A stretch of DNA of 64,000 nucleotides from Gibbula magus. Its lineage: Eukaryota; Mollusca; Gastropoda; Trochida; Trochidae. The position numbers were made by a program, and so were the translations under genes. The notes under the pieces were generated by a model that ran no database searches, was not told the DNA's origin, and saw only the letters and a list, made by a program, of their open reading frames with translations. Below, piece after piece: positions 35,324 to 47,422 of the stretch. The DNA is taken from the NCBI GenBank assembly GCA_936450465.1, contig OW388297.1, positions 28,786,387-28,850,386 of the forward strand, in the 5' to 3' direction. Position 1 is the stretch's first letter, and each line of letters begins with the position of its first letter.

Positions 35324-36510
35324 CTAGGATTGACGCGTCAATACTTAGGTCTTCAAGACTTTTGCTTGACCTTGAACTCCATGCTGGACTCTCGGTTATT
35401 CGCCAGTTATTATGCTTTGAAATGAGCTATCAAACATGTCTCTATCTTCAGTAGTTATTTTACAAAAATTATCCAAAGACAATGACCCTCTGAAAATGGA
35501 ACAATCGCTTATTAATGGACCCCATACATGACCTTTCTCACAATTAAGACAAAATGGTTAATATTTTCATACTAAGTTGCAACATAGAAAGTATTGTGCT
35601 TTAATTGCCACTTAAGTAGATGTAACAAACTCTCCCTTTGAACATACAGTAGAAGAACATACTTTTAAAAAATGACCATGTTCAAGGACATATTTTTAAA
35701 ATTTTAGGAAGAAATTCAAAATTCGGCCAAAACAGTCCTCTCAGGAGTTCATTTATCTTCAAAATGAGCTATCACACATAGCTGTATGTATTGCCGTGAA
35801 TTAGGAGAAGATTTTCAAAGACGCATACCCTCAAAACTGCGAAAGTTCCAAAAAAATTCAGTTTTATCGAAATAGCAAAAAATCTATTATTACGGCTGAA
35901 AATCGCTATAGGCTAAATCGATGCGGAATGTTGTTGCCCACATATTGGTGAAAGTTTTGTGCAAATATATTGATTAGTTTTCGAGATATTAAGGTATAAA
36001 GTTTCAACTTCAAGGGGAGATAACTCGCGAAAGAAGTCGAAAATGAAAAATCGGCCACAACAGTCCTCTCAGGAATTCATTTATCTTTAAAATAAGCTAT
36101 CACACATAGCTGTCTGTATTGCCGTGATTTAGGAGAAGATTTTCAAAGACACGTACCCTCAAAACCGCGAAAGTTCACCAAAAATTCAGTTTTTTCGAAA
36201 TAGCAAGAAATCTATATATACGGCCGAAAAAATGACATTAACTTTTTTTGTGGGGAATGTTGTTGCGCACATTTTGGTGAAAGTTTTAAGAAAATATATT
36301 GATTAGTATTCGAGTTATGAAGGTTTAAAGTTTTAACTTCAAGGGGAGATGACTCAAGAACTAGGTCGAAATTCGAAAATCTGGCTCGTGCATTTCAGGA
36401 TATTGTCACAAGCTATCATCCCTGAAAGTTTGAAGAAAATCGGTCAAGCCGTTAATGCTGGAGCGAACGCACAATAAATCTGCAAAGAATAATAATAATA
36501 ATAATAATAA
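35324..36510 (+). mobile_element. Family 1 module 23 (S type)
   Basis: The head is at 35329-35342, with two units. The terminal unit and the CACAATAAATCTGC tail match module 12. A long TAA run leads into module 24 with no hairpin. Confidence 0.6.
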
Positions 36511-37949
36511 CTAGGATTGACGCGTCAATACTTAGGTCTTCAAGACTTCTGCTTGACCTTGAACTCCATGCTGGACTCTCAGTTATTCACCAGTTTTTCT
36601 GCTTTAAAACGAGCTATGAAACATGTCTCTATCTTCAATGGTTATTTTACAAAAAATCTCCAAAGAAAGTACCCCTCTGAAAATGGAAAATCACATAGTA
36701 ATGGACCCCTACATGATCTTTCTCACGATTACGACAAAATGGTTAATATTTTCATACTAAGGAGTTACATAGAAAATGTTGTGCTTCAATTTCCGCTTCA
36801 GGAGATGTTATTATCATTTGGATTGTATACATAAGTAATGCGTTATATTATTCTGAATTTTAAAGAAAATACTCAAAAATGCTACAATTGGGACCCCTAG
36901 AGAACCTTTGCGATGTTTGGAGCTTAACTATCAACTTTTTGATGAAAGAGTTCAACAGAAACGTTGTTGATCTTGAAATTGTGCATCCGACGGTGTAAAT
37001 ACTATTTTGATATCTTTATTAGTTAAGCAGTTATGATCCTTTGAACTATGCCAAAAATTGCAATTTTCGAAAAATGACAATGTTCTATGACTTGTCACAT
37101 ATAAACTATGACAGATACGTGGTTGAAAAATATCGTCCTTTATAAATGACGTTTTAACATCAACATGGCATACGCAAATTCTTCCTATCTTCAGTGGTTC
37201 ATCATCAATAATTATCCAAAGGATATACCCCTCGAAAATGCTCAAAATCACAAAATTTTACTTTTTGGGGAATATGTCCAAATTGTGCCGAAACTATCAA
37301 CTTTTATATGATATTGATGTATTATGGACTTGTTAAGCTCTTTATTAGCAAGAGATGGCTATCAATGACTTTGACATAAGTCAATGAGTTGCAAAGTTAT
37401 GCCCCTTTGAATTTTCAGCTGAAGAACGCCCTTTTTAAAAAGGACCATATTCAAGGGCAGATTACTCGAATTCTAGGCCAAAATTCAAAATTCTGTTAGC
37501 AAATTATATTCTACATTGTCTTGGCTTTCGAATGAGCTATCACACATATCTGTATGTATTGCCGTTATTTAGAAGAAGATTTTTGAAGACGCGTACCCTC
37601 AAACCCGCGAAAGTGCACCAAATTTTCAGTTTTTAAGAAATAGCAAAAAATCTATTATTACGGCCGAAATCCGCACTAGGTCTAATCGATGGGGAATGTT
37701 GTTGCCCACATTTTGGTGAAAGTTTTTTGAAAATATCTTGGTAAGTTTTCGAGCTATTGAGGTTTGAAGTTTCAACTTCCAGGGGAGATAACTCACGAAA
37801 GAAGTCGAAAATCAAAAAAGTAAAAAAAAGTATATCTCAGTTTGGTTACAGGCTACCTTCCCTGAAAATTTCATGGAAATCGGCCTAGCCGTTACTTGGG
37901 AAATCTGCTGAACACAATTGGTACAAAGAATAATAATAATAATAAAAAA
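36511..37949 (+). mobile_element. Family 1 module 24 (L type), 1,439 bp
   Basis: The head is at 36516-36529. Block B includes a 99-codon minus-strand frame (36952-37251). One L-class core unit follows, then a tail with ACTTGGGAAATCTGCTGAAC. The next module is the same length (1,439 bp) and has an almost identical last 450 bp, while the blocks B differ noticeably. Confidence 0.6.
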
Positions 37950-39388
37950 CTAGGATTGACGCGTCAATACTTAGGTCTTCAAGACTTCTGCTTGACCTTG
38001 AACTCCATGCTGGACTCTCGGTTATTCACCAGTTTTTCTGCTTTAAAACGAGCTATCAAACATGTCTCTATCTTCAATAGTTATTTTACAAAAATTCTCC
38101 AAAGAAAGTACCCCTCTGAAAATGGAAAATCACATAGTAATGGACCCCTGATTGATCTTTCTCACGATTAAGACAAAATGGTTAATATTTTCATACTAAG
38201 GTGTAACATAGAAAATGTTGTGCTTTAATTTCCACTTCAGGAGATGTTATCATCATTTGGATTGTATACATAAGTAATGCGTTATGTTATTCTGAATGTT
38301 AAAGAAAATACTCAAAAATGCTACAATTTGGACCCCTAGACAACCTTTGCGATGTTCGGAGCTTAACTATCAACTTTTTGATGAAAGAGTTCAACAGAAA
38401 CGTTGTTGTTCTTGAAATTGTCCATCTGTAGGTATAAATACAATTTCAATATTTTGATTAGTTAAGCAGTTATGATCCTTTGAACTTTGCTTAAAATGGC
38501 AATTTTGTAAAAATGACAAACTTCTATGACTTGTCACCAAAAAACTAAGACAGATACGAGCTTGAAAAATATTGTCCTTAATAAATGACGTTCCTACTTC
38601 AATATGATCTATTTGAAGTCTTCCTGTCGTCATTGGTTCATAATCAATAATTATCCAAAGGATATACCCTTCGAAAATGCTCAAAATCACAAAATTTTAC
38701 TTTTTTGGGATTATGTCCAAATTGTGCTGAAACTATCAACTTTTATATGACATCAATGTATAATGGACTTGTTAAGCTCTTTATTAGCAAGAAATGGCTA
38801 TCAATAACTTTGACATAAGTCAATTAGTGACAGAGGTATTACCCTTTGAAATTGCAACCGAAAAACGCCCGTTTTAAAAAGGACCATATTCAAGGGCAGA
38901 TTACTCGAATTCTAGGCCGAAATTCAAAATTCTGTTAGCAAATAATATTCTACGTTGTCTTGGCTTTCGAATGAGCTATCACACATATCTGTATGTATTG
39001 CCGTGATTTAGAAGAAGATTTTTGAAGACGCGTACCCTCAAACCCGCGAAAGTGCACCAAATTTTCAGTTTTTTCAAAATAGCAAAAAATCTATTATTAC
39101 GGCCGAAATCCGCACTAGGTCTAATCGATGGGGAATGTTGTTGCCCACATTTTGGTGAAAGTTTTTTGAAAATATCTTGGTAAGTTTTCGAGCTATTGAG
39201 GTTTGAAGTTTCAACTTCCAGGGGAGATAACTCACGAAAGAAGTCGAAAATCAAAAAAGTAAAAAAAAGTATATCTCAGTTTGGTTACAGGCTACCTTCC
39301 CTGAAAATTTCATGGAAATCGGCCTAGCCGTTACTTGGGAAATCTGCTGAACACAATTGGTACAAAGAATAATAATAATAATAAAAAA
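37950..39388 (+). mobile_element. Family 1 module 25 (L type), 1,439 bp
   Basis: The head is at 37955-37968. A 99-codon minus-strand frame lies at 38391-38690 and a 91-codon frame in the core unit at 38979-39254. The tail is shared with module 24. No hairpin follows; the TAA run ends in AAAAAACTAGG. Confidence 0.6.
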
Positions 39389-40988
39389 CTAGGATTGCCC
39401 AGGCAATACTTAGGTCTTCAAGACTTCTGCTTGACCTTGAACTCCATGTTGGACTCTCGGTTATTCATCAGTTTCTCTGCTTTAAAATGAGCTTTCAACC
39501 TTGTCTCTATCTTCAATAGTTATTTTACAAAAATTCTCCAAAGACAATGACCCACTTAAAATGGAACAATCGCTTATTAATGGACCCCTACATGATCTTT
39601 CTCACGATTCAGACAAAATGGTTAATATTTTCATAATAAGGTGCACCAAAGAAAAAGGTGTGCTTTAATTTTAGCTTAAGTAGATGTAATCATCATTAAG
39701 TTTGCATGTATAAGTAATGTGTTATGTTGTTTTGAATATTCAAGAAAATACTAAAAAATGCGTTAATTTAGACCCCTAGACAACATTTGCGATGTTCGGA
39801 GCTTAACTATCAACTTTTTGATGAACGGGTTCAGCAGAAACGTATTTGGTCTTGAAATTGTCCATCCGTAGGTATAAATACAATTTCAATATTTTAATTA
39901 GTTAAGCAGTTATGATCCGTTGAACTCTGCTTAAAATGGCGATTTTTTAAAAATGACAAACTTCTATGACTTTTCACAAAAAAACTAAGACAGACATGAG
40001 CTTGAAAAATATTGTCCTCAATAAATGACGTTTGTACATCAACATGATCTATTTGAAGTCTTCCTATCTTCAGTCGTTCATCATCAATAATTATCCATAT
40101 GATATACCCCTCGAAAATGTTAAAAAAACACACAATTTTACTTTTTTGGGAATCTGTCCAAATTGTGCCGAAACTATCAACTTTTATATGACATCGATGT
40201 ATTATGGACTTGTTTAGCTCTTTATTAGCAAGAGATGGTTATCAATAACTTTGACATAAGTCAATTAGTTACAGAGTTATTCCCCTTTGAAATTGCATCC
40301 GAAAAACGCCATTTTTAAAAAGAACCATATTCAAGGGCAGATTACTCGAATTCTAGGCCAAAATTCAAAATTCTGTTAGCAAATTATATTCTACGTTGTC
40401 TTGGCTTTCGAATGAGCTATCACACATATCTGTATGTATTGCCGTGATTTAGAAGAAGATTTTTGAAGACGCGTACCCTCAAACCCGCGAAAGTGCACCG
40501 AATTTTCAGTTTTTTCAAAATAGCAAAAAATCTATTATTACGGCCGAAATCCGCACTAGGCCTAATCGATGGGGAATGTTGTTGCCCACATTTTGGTGAA
40601 AGTTTTATGAAAATATCTTGGTAAGTTTTCGAGCTATTGAGGTTTGAAGTTTCAACTTCAAGGGGAGATAACTCAAGAAAGAAGTCGAAAATCAAAAAAG
40701 TAAAAAAATTACTTCTAGGTTTGGTTACAGGCTACCTCCCCTGAAATTTTCATGGAAATCGGCCCAGCCGTTACTTGGGAAATCTGATGAACACAATTGG
40801 TACAAAGAATAATAATAATAATAAAAAATAATCAGGATAATAACAATACGTCTTCGAGACATACGTCTTGAAGACCTAATAATCAGGATAATAACAATAC
40901 GTCTTCGAGACATACGTCTTGAAGACCTAATAATAAGAAACACGATAGGAACAATAGGTCTTCAGACTTTGTCTTGAAGACCTAATAA
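39389..40988 (+). mobile_element. Family 1 module 26 (L type) with three 3' hairpins
   Basis: The head hairpin is ATTGCC-CA-GGCAAT (39394-39407). It has an L body, and the minus-strand frame in block B is partly broken (39894-40133). Three hairpins follow (about 40850-40986): two begin ACGTCTTCGAGAC, a mismatch version of the left arm, and the third is the common form. Confidence 0.6.
40845..40986 (+). repeat. Three family 1 3' hairpins (module 26 end)
   Basis: Two tandem copies share the lead AATCAGGATAATAACAAT and a left arm CGTCTTCGAGAC that mispairs near the base of the stem. They are followed by one standard hairpin. The duplicated pair is a separate local amplification event from the 52-bp form. 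Confidence 0.75.
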
Positions 40989-42424
40989 CTAGGATTGCCA
41001 CAGGCAATACTTAGGTCTTCAAGACTCCTGCTTGACCTAGAACTCCATGTTGGACTCTCGGTTATTCATCAGTTTCTCCGCTTTAAAATGAGCTATCAAA
41101 CATGTCTCTATCTTTAGTAGTTTTTTTACAAAAATTCTCCAAAGAAGGTACCCCTCTGAAAATGGAAATCTCACGTATTAATGGACCTCTACATGATCTT
41201 TCTCACGATTAAGACAAAACAGTCAACAATTTCATAATAAGGTGTAACATAGGAGATGTTATACTTTGATTTCCACAGAAGTAGATGATATCATCATTAA
41301 GATTGCATACATATTTAATACGTTATGCTGTTCTGAATATTAAGAAAAATATTCAAAAATGCTCATTTTCGGACCCCTAGACATCGCTCGCGATGTTTGA
41401 GGCTTAACTATCAACTTTTTGATGAAAGCGGTCAACATAAAAGTTTTTCTTCTTGAATTTGTGCATACGTAGGTGTCTATAAACTTTCAATAGCATAAAA
41501 ATTTAAGCAGTTATGAACCTTTCAACTTTGTTGAAAATGGCAATTTTCGAAAAATGACAATATTCTATGACTTGTTACACGTAAACTATGACAGACACAT
41601 GCTTGAAAGTTATTGTTCTTAATAAAATGATATCTCTCCTTCGTCATGAGTTATTAAACATGTTTGTATCTTCAGTGGTTTGCGATCGAAAATTCTTCTA
41701 AAAATATGCCCCTCAAAAGTTGTCAAAATCACGAAATTTCACATCTTTGGGCAAATGATGATTTTGTGATTAAACTATCAACTTTTACATGATAAAGATC
41801 TCAAACAGAAATGTTAGGTAATGTATCTGCATCCGATTGCAATAAGTAAATTTGACGTATCTTTATTTGTAACAGAGTTACGTCCCTTTGAACATGATGC
41901 CGAAATTCGAACTTTTAAAATAGGACCATGTTCAAGGGGAGATAACTGAAATTCCAAGATGAAATTCAAAATTCGGCCACAAGAGCACTCTTGACAATTC
42001 ATTTATCTTCATAATAAGCTATCATACATAGCTGTAAACATAAAACTGAAGGAGGAGTACATTTTCAAAGACGCATACCCTAAAAACCGCGAAATTTCAC
42101 AAAAAAATCAGTTTTTTCGAAATAGCAAAAAATCTATATATACGGCCGAAAAAATGACATTAACCTTTTTGATAGGGAATGTTGTTGCGCACATTTTGGT
42201 GCAAGTTTTGAGGAAATATATTGATTAGTATTCGAGCTATGAAGGTTCAAAGTTTTGACTTCAAGGGGAGGTAACTCAAGAAAGAAGTCGAAAATCCAAA
42301 ATCGCCCTCGTTACTTTTGAGAGAATGTCATGGGCTATCATCCCTGAAAATTTCATGCAAAACAGTCCAAGCGTTACTTCAGCATTTTCCGTACAAGAAA
42401 AGTACAAATAATAATAATAATGAA
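40989..42424 (+). mobile_element. Family 1 module 27 (L type)
   Basis: The head hairpin is ATTGCC-ACA-GGCAAT (40994-41008) with a three-base loop. The body follows module 3. The core unit combines the AAACTGAAGGAGGAGTAC start of module 3 with the terminal-class middle (ATATATACGGCC, TTGATAGGGAATG) of S modules, another mosaic. It ends with a short TAA run reading AATAATGAACTAGG. Confidence 0.6.
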
Positions 42425-44083
42425 CTAGGATTGCCAAGGCAATACTTAGGTCTTCAAGACTTCTGCTTGACCTTGAACTCCATGTTGGACTCAGGGTTAT
42501 ACATCTGTTTCTCTGCTTTAAAATGAGCTATCAAACATGTCTCTATCTTCAGTAGTTTTTTTACAAAAAATCTTCAAAGAAGGTACCCCTCTGAAAACGG
42601 AAAAATCACATATTAATGGACCCCTACATTACATTTCTCACGATTAAGACAAAATGGTTAATATTTCCATACTAAGGTGTAACATAGAAAATGTTGTGCT
42701 TTAATTTCCACTTAAGAAGATGTAATCATCATTTAGATTGCATACATAATTAATGCGTTATGCTGTTCTGAATAGTCAAGAAAATACTCAAAAATGCTTA
42801 AATTTGGACCCCTAGACATCGCTTGCGATGTTCGAGGCTTAACTATCAACTTTTTGATGAAAGGGCTCAACATAAAAGTTGTTCTTCTTGAAATTGTGCA
42901 TACGCAGGTGTATGCAAAATTTCAATAGCGTAAGAAGTTAAGCAGAAATGATCCTTTAAACATGGCTGAAAATGGCGAGTTCTGAAAAATGGTAATCTTC
43001 TATGACTTGTCACACATAAACTATGACAGAAAAATGTTTGAAATTTATTTACCTTAATAAAGGACATCTCTACTTCACGATGATATATTAAACATAATTG
43101 TATCTTTAGTGGTTTACAATGGAAAATTCTACAAAGAAAGTACCCCTCGAAAAGTCTCAAAATCCCAAAATTTTACATTTTTGGGAATATGTCCAAATTG
43201 TGCCTAAACTATCAATTTTTACATGATAATGATATGTTATGGAAGTGTTAAGCTGGTTATTATGAAGAGATTGCAATATATAACTTTGACATAAGTTAAT
43301 TTCCAACAGAGTTATGCCCCTTTGAACATGCAGTCGAAAAAGGAACATTTAAAAAAGGACCATATTCAAGGGCAGATAACTCAAATTACAGGCCAAAATT
43401 CAAAATTCGGCTCACAGCAAGCTATGGAGCAGGTATTCAGCTTTCAAATGAGCTATCATATATAGATGTATGTTTTTCCCTGATTTAGGAGAAGATTTTC
43501 AAAGACGCGTACCCTAAAAACTGCGAAAGTTCACACACAATTCAGTTTTTTCGAAATAGCACAAAATCTATATATACGGCCGAAAAAATGACATTAACCT
43601 TTTTGATGGGGAATGTTGTTGCGCACATTTTGGTGAAAGTTTTAAGAAAATATATTGATTAGTATTCGAGCTATGAAGGTTTAAAGTTTTGACTTCAAAG
43701 GGAGATAACTCACGACAGAAGTCGAAAATCCAAAAAGTGACTCGTTAAAATCTAAGTTGAGTCACAAGCTATCATCCCTGAAATTTTCATGTGAATCGTC
43801 CAAGTGGTTACTTCAGAAAGCTCTGGACAAAAAAAGTACAAAAAATAATAATAATAATAATAATAATAATGAAGAACACGGATAATAACAATAGGTCTTC
43901 CAGACGTAGTCTTGAAGACCTAAAAAGAAACACGATAATAACAATAGGTCTTCTGACATTCGTCTTGAAGACCTAATAAGAAACACGATAGGAACAATAG
44001 GTCTTCAGACTTTGTCTTGAAGACCTAATAAGAAACACGATAGGAACAATAGGTCTTCAGACTTTGTCTTGAAGACCTAATAA
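42425..44083 (+). mobile_element. Family 1 module 28 (L type) with four 3' hairpins
   Basis: The head hairpin is ATTGCC-AA-GGCAAT (42430-42443). The full 97-codon minus-strand frame lies at 42867-43160. One core unit follows, then a long (TAA)n (43845-43870) and four hairpins to 44081. The first two hairpins are preceded by variants of the lead (GGATAATAACAAT, CGATAATAACAAT); the last two are the identical 52-bp form. Confidence 0.6.
43871..44081 (+). repeat. Four family 1 3' hairpins (module 28 end)
   Basis: The first two differ (loops GTAG-like and CATTCG, with leads ending GATAATAACAAT) and the last two are the identical 52-bp form. The order from diverse to uniform toward the downstream head is also seen at 16869-17006 and 47147-47422. 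Confidence 0.75.
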
Positions 44084-45514
44084 CTAGGATTGACACGTCA
44101 ATACTTAGGTCTTCAAGACTTCTGCTTGACCTTGAACTCCATGCCGGACTCAGGGTTATTCGTCTGTTTCTCCGCTTTAAAATGAGCTATCAAACATGTC
44201 TCTATCTTCAGTAGTTTTTTTACAAAAATTCTCCAAAGAAGGTACCCCTCTGAAAACGGAAAAATCACATATTAATGGACCCCTACATTACATTTCTCAC
44301 GATTAAGAAAAAATGGTTAATATTTCCATACTAAGGTGCAACATAGAAAATGTTGTGCTTTAATTTCCACTTAAGAAGATGTAATCATCATTTAGATTGC
44401 ATACATAATTAATGCGTTATGCTGTTCTGAACATTAAAAAAATACTCAAAAATGCTTAAATTTGGACCACTAGACATCGCCTGCGATCTTTGAGGCTTAA
44501 CTATCAACTTTTTGATGAAAGCGGTCAACATAAAAGTTGTTCTTCTTGAAATTGTGCATACGTAGGTTTATGTATAATTTCAATAGCATAAGAAGTTAAG
44601 CAGTTATGAATCTTTCAACTTTGTTGAAAATGGCGATTTTTTAAAAATGACAAACTTCTATGACTTGTCACAAAAAAACCAAGACAGATTTGAGCTTGAA
44701 AAATATTGTCCTTAATAAATGACGTTTCTACATCACCATGATCTATTTAAAGTCTTCCTATCTCCATTGGTTCATAATCAATAATTCTCCAAAGAATATA
44801 CCCCTTGAAAATGCTCAAAATCACAAAATTTAACTTTTTTGAGAATATGTCCAAATTGTGTCGAAACTATCAACTTTTATATGACCTTGATGTATTATGG
44901 ACTTGTTTAGCTCCTTATTAGAAAGAGAAGGCTATCAATAACTTTGACATAAGTCAATTAGTTACAGAGTTATGCCCCTTTGAAATTGCAGATGAAAAAC
45001 GCCCTTTTTAAAAAGGACCATATTCAAGGGCAGATTACTCGAATTCTAGGCCGAAATTCAAAATTCTGTTAGCAAATTATATTCTACGTTGTCTTGGCTT
45101 TCGAATGAGCTATCACACATATCTGTATGTATTGCCGTGATTTAGAAGAAGATTTTTGAACACGCGTACCCTCAAACCTGCGAAAGTGCACCAAATTTTC
45201 AGTTTTTTCGAAATAGCAAAAAATCTATCATTACGGCCGAAAACCGCTATAGGCCCAATCGATGGGGAATGTTGTTGCTCACATTTTGGTGAAATTTTTT
45301 TGAAAATATCTTGGTAAGTTTTCGAGCTATTGAGGTTTGAAGTTTCAACTTCAAGGGGAGATAACTCAAGAACGAAGTCGAAAATCAAAAAAGTAAAAAA
45401 GTGTCCCCTAAGTTTGGTTACAAGCTACCTTTCCTGAAAATTTCATGCAAATCGACCAAGCTGTTACTGAGAAATCTGCTGAACAAAATTTGGTACAAAG
45501 AATAATAATAATAA
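44084..45514 (+). mobile_element. Family 1 module 29 (L type)
   Basis: The head is ATTGACACGTCAAT at 44089-44102. The L body resembles module 14 in its first half (GCCTGCGATCTTTGAGGC). Its TAA tract is followed immediately by the head of a family 2 element, and the hairpin array that would normally close family 1 modules lies beyond that element, at 47147-47422. Confidence 0.6.
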
Positions 45515-47146
45515 ATATAGTCGCAAGCGACTTAAAACGGATTCAGCACATATATGATTCATTTCCTATTAGGTACATTATATCAGCAGTTATTCCTGAA
45601 AGTTACACGATTATGTGTAAATGTGTAAAGCTACAGCAACCTATTCCAGTCCATCATGTAAAACGAAAGTAGGATTTACCCCCTTTGTTTACAGTACTAG
45701 AAAAAGTTGCAATTTGATCAAGATAAAATACTTATAACTCATTGGTTATGTTTATCCTCAAACTAAAAATGCTTTCCACGTGTAGAGTAATCCTTTCCCA
45801 TTCTAACGAGGTATCAAACAACATGCTATGATTTTGCATTGTTGAACTATGCACAAACAAAGATACACTACAAACGTGGCGATTATCAATTTAGAAAGAA
45901 GGCAAAAACTGTCCAATTTATAATACCCGTTACTCATTGGTTATGAACACCACTACTGTACTTATTTCATTTTCCGTTTATTCCACTAAGGTTGATGTAG
46001 TCATAAGTTAGATTGCATACATGGTTAATGCGTAATGTTCTTTTGAATATTCAGGAAAATACTAAAAAATGCTTATTTTCGGACCCCTATACCACTTTTC
46101 CGATGTTTGAGGCTAAACTATTAACATTTTGATGAAAGGGTTCAACATAAAAGTTTTTATTCTTGAAATTGTGCATTTGCAGGTATGAATAAAATTCCAA
46201 TAGCATAAGTGGTTAGGCAGTCATGATCCTTTGAACTTTGATGAAAATGGCGATTTTTTAAAAATGACAATGTTCTGTGACTTGTCACACATAAAGTATG
46301 ACAGATACGCAATTGAAATTTATTATTCTTCATGAGAGACATTTCTACTTCACAGTGAGCCATAAAACATGATTGTATCTTCAGTGGTTTACGAAGGAAA
46401 ATTCTCCAAAGTAGGTACCCCTCGAAAGGTCTCAAAATCACAAAATTTAACTTTTAAGGGATTACGTCTAAATTGTGCCCAATCGATCAACTTTTACATG
46501 ATCATGATATGTTATGGAATTGTTAAACAAGTTATTATAAAGAGATTGAAATAAGTAACTTTGACATAAATCAATTTGTGACAGAGTTATGCCACTTTGA
46601 ACATGCAACCGAAAAACGCACTTTTCGAAAAGGTTCAAATACAAGGGCAGATAACTCGAATTCTAAGCCAAAATTCAAAATTCTGTCTCGATAACTTTTT
46701 TACACGTTTATCCAGCTTTCAAATGAGCTATCACACATAGCTGTATGTGTTGCCGGGATTTAGAAGAAGATTTTTGAAGACGCGTACCCTCAAAACCGCG
46801 AAAGTACACAACAAATTCAGTTTTTTCGAAATAGCAAAAATTCTATTATTACGGCCGAAAACCCCTATAGGCCTAATCGATGAGGAATGTTGTTGCGCAC
46901 ATTTTGGTGAAAGTTTTGCGCAAATATCTTGATAAGTTTTCGAGCTATTAAGGTTTGAAGTTTTAACTTCCAAGGGGGATAACTCACGAAAGAAGTCGAA
47001 AATCCAAAAAGTAAAAAAAATAGATCTAAGTTAGGTCACAGGCTACGATCCCAGTACCGCGGTCACAAAATCGGTGGAATAATAAAAAAAAAAAAAAAAA
47101 ACACGCCAATAACAATAAGGATTCAGCCTTATGGCTGAATCCTTAA
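45515..47146 (+). mobile_element. Family 2 element, full length (copy B)
   Basis: It starts ATATAG with the head hairpin GTCGC-AA-GCGAC (45520-45531) and the arm GGATTCAGC (45539-45547). The first about 450 bp are specific to this copy; the rest is a family 1-like L body with one core unit (about 46680-47010). It ends with a poly-A tract, ACACGCCAATAACAAT and a 3' hairpin at 47117-47144 (12-bp arms ending GGCTGAATCCTT). So this copy has family 2 ends around a family 1 type body. It is inserted within TAA repeats, which flank it on both sides. Confidence 0.65.
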
Positions 47147-47422
47147 TAAAATAATCCGGATAATAACAATACGTCTTCGAGACATACGTCTTGAAGACCT
47201 AATAAGAAACACGATAGGAACAATAGGTCTTCAGACTTTGTCTTGAAGACCTAATAAGAAACACGATAGGAACAATAGGTCTTCAGACTTTGTCTTGAAG
47301 ACCTAATAAGAAACACGATAGGAACAATAGGTCTTCAGACTTTGTCTTGAAGACCTAATAATAATAATAAGAAACACGATAGGAACAATAGGTCTTCAGA
47401 CTTTGTCTTGAAGACCTAATAA
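47147..47422 (+). repeat. Array of five family 1 3' hairpins
   Basis: After the family 2 copy come five family 1 hairpins in a row: one variant form (preceded by CCGGATAATAACAAT, left arm CGTCTTCGAGAC) and four of the common 52-bp form, with a TAA run between the fourth and fifth. This is the longest hairpin array of the window, and none of these hairpins directly follows a family 1 body. Confidence 0.75.
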
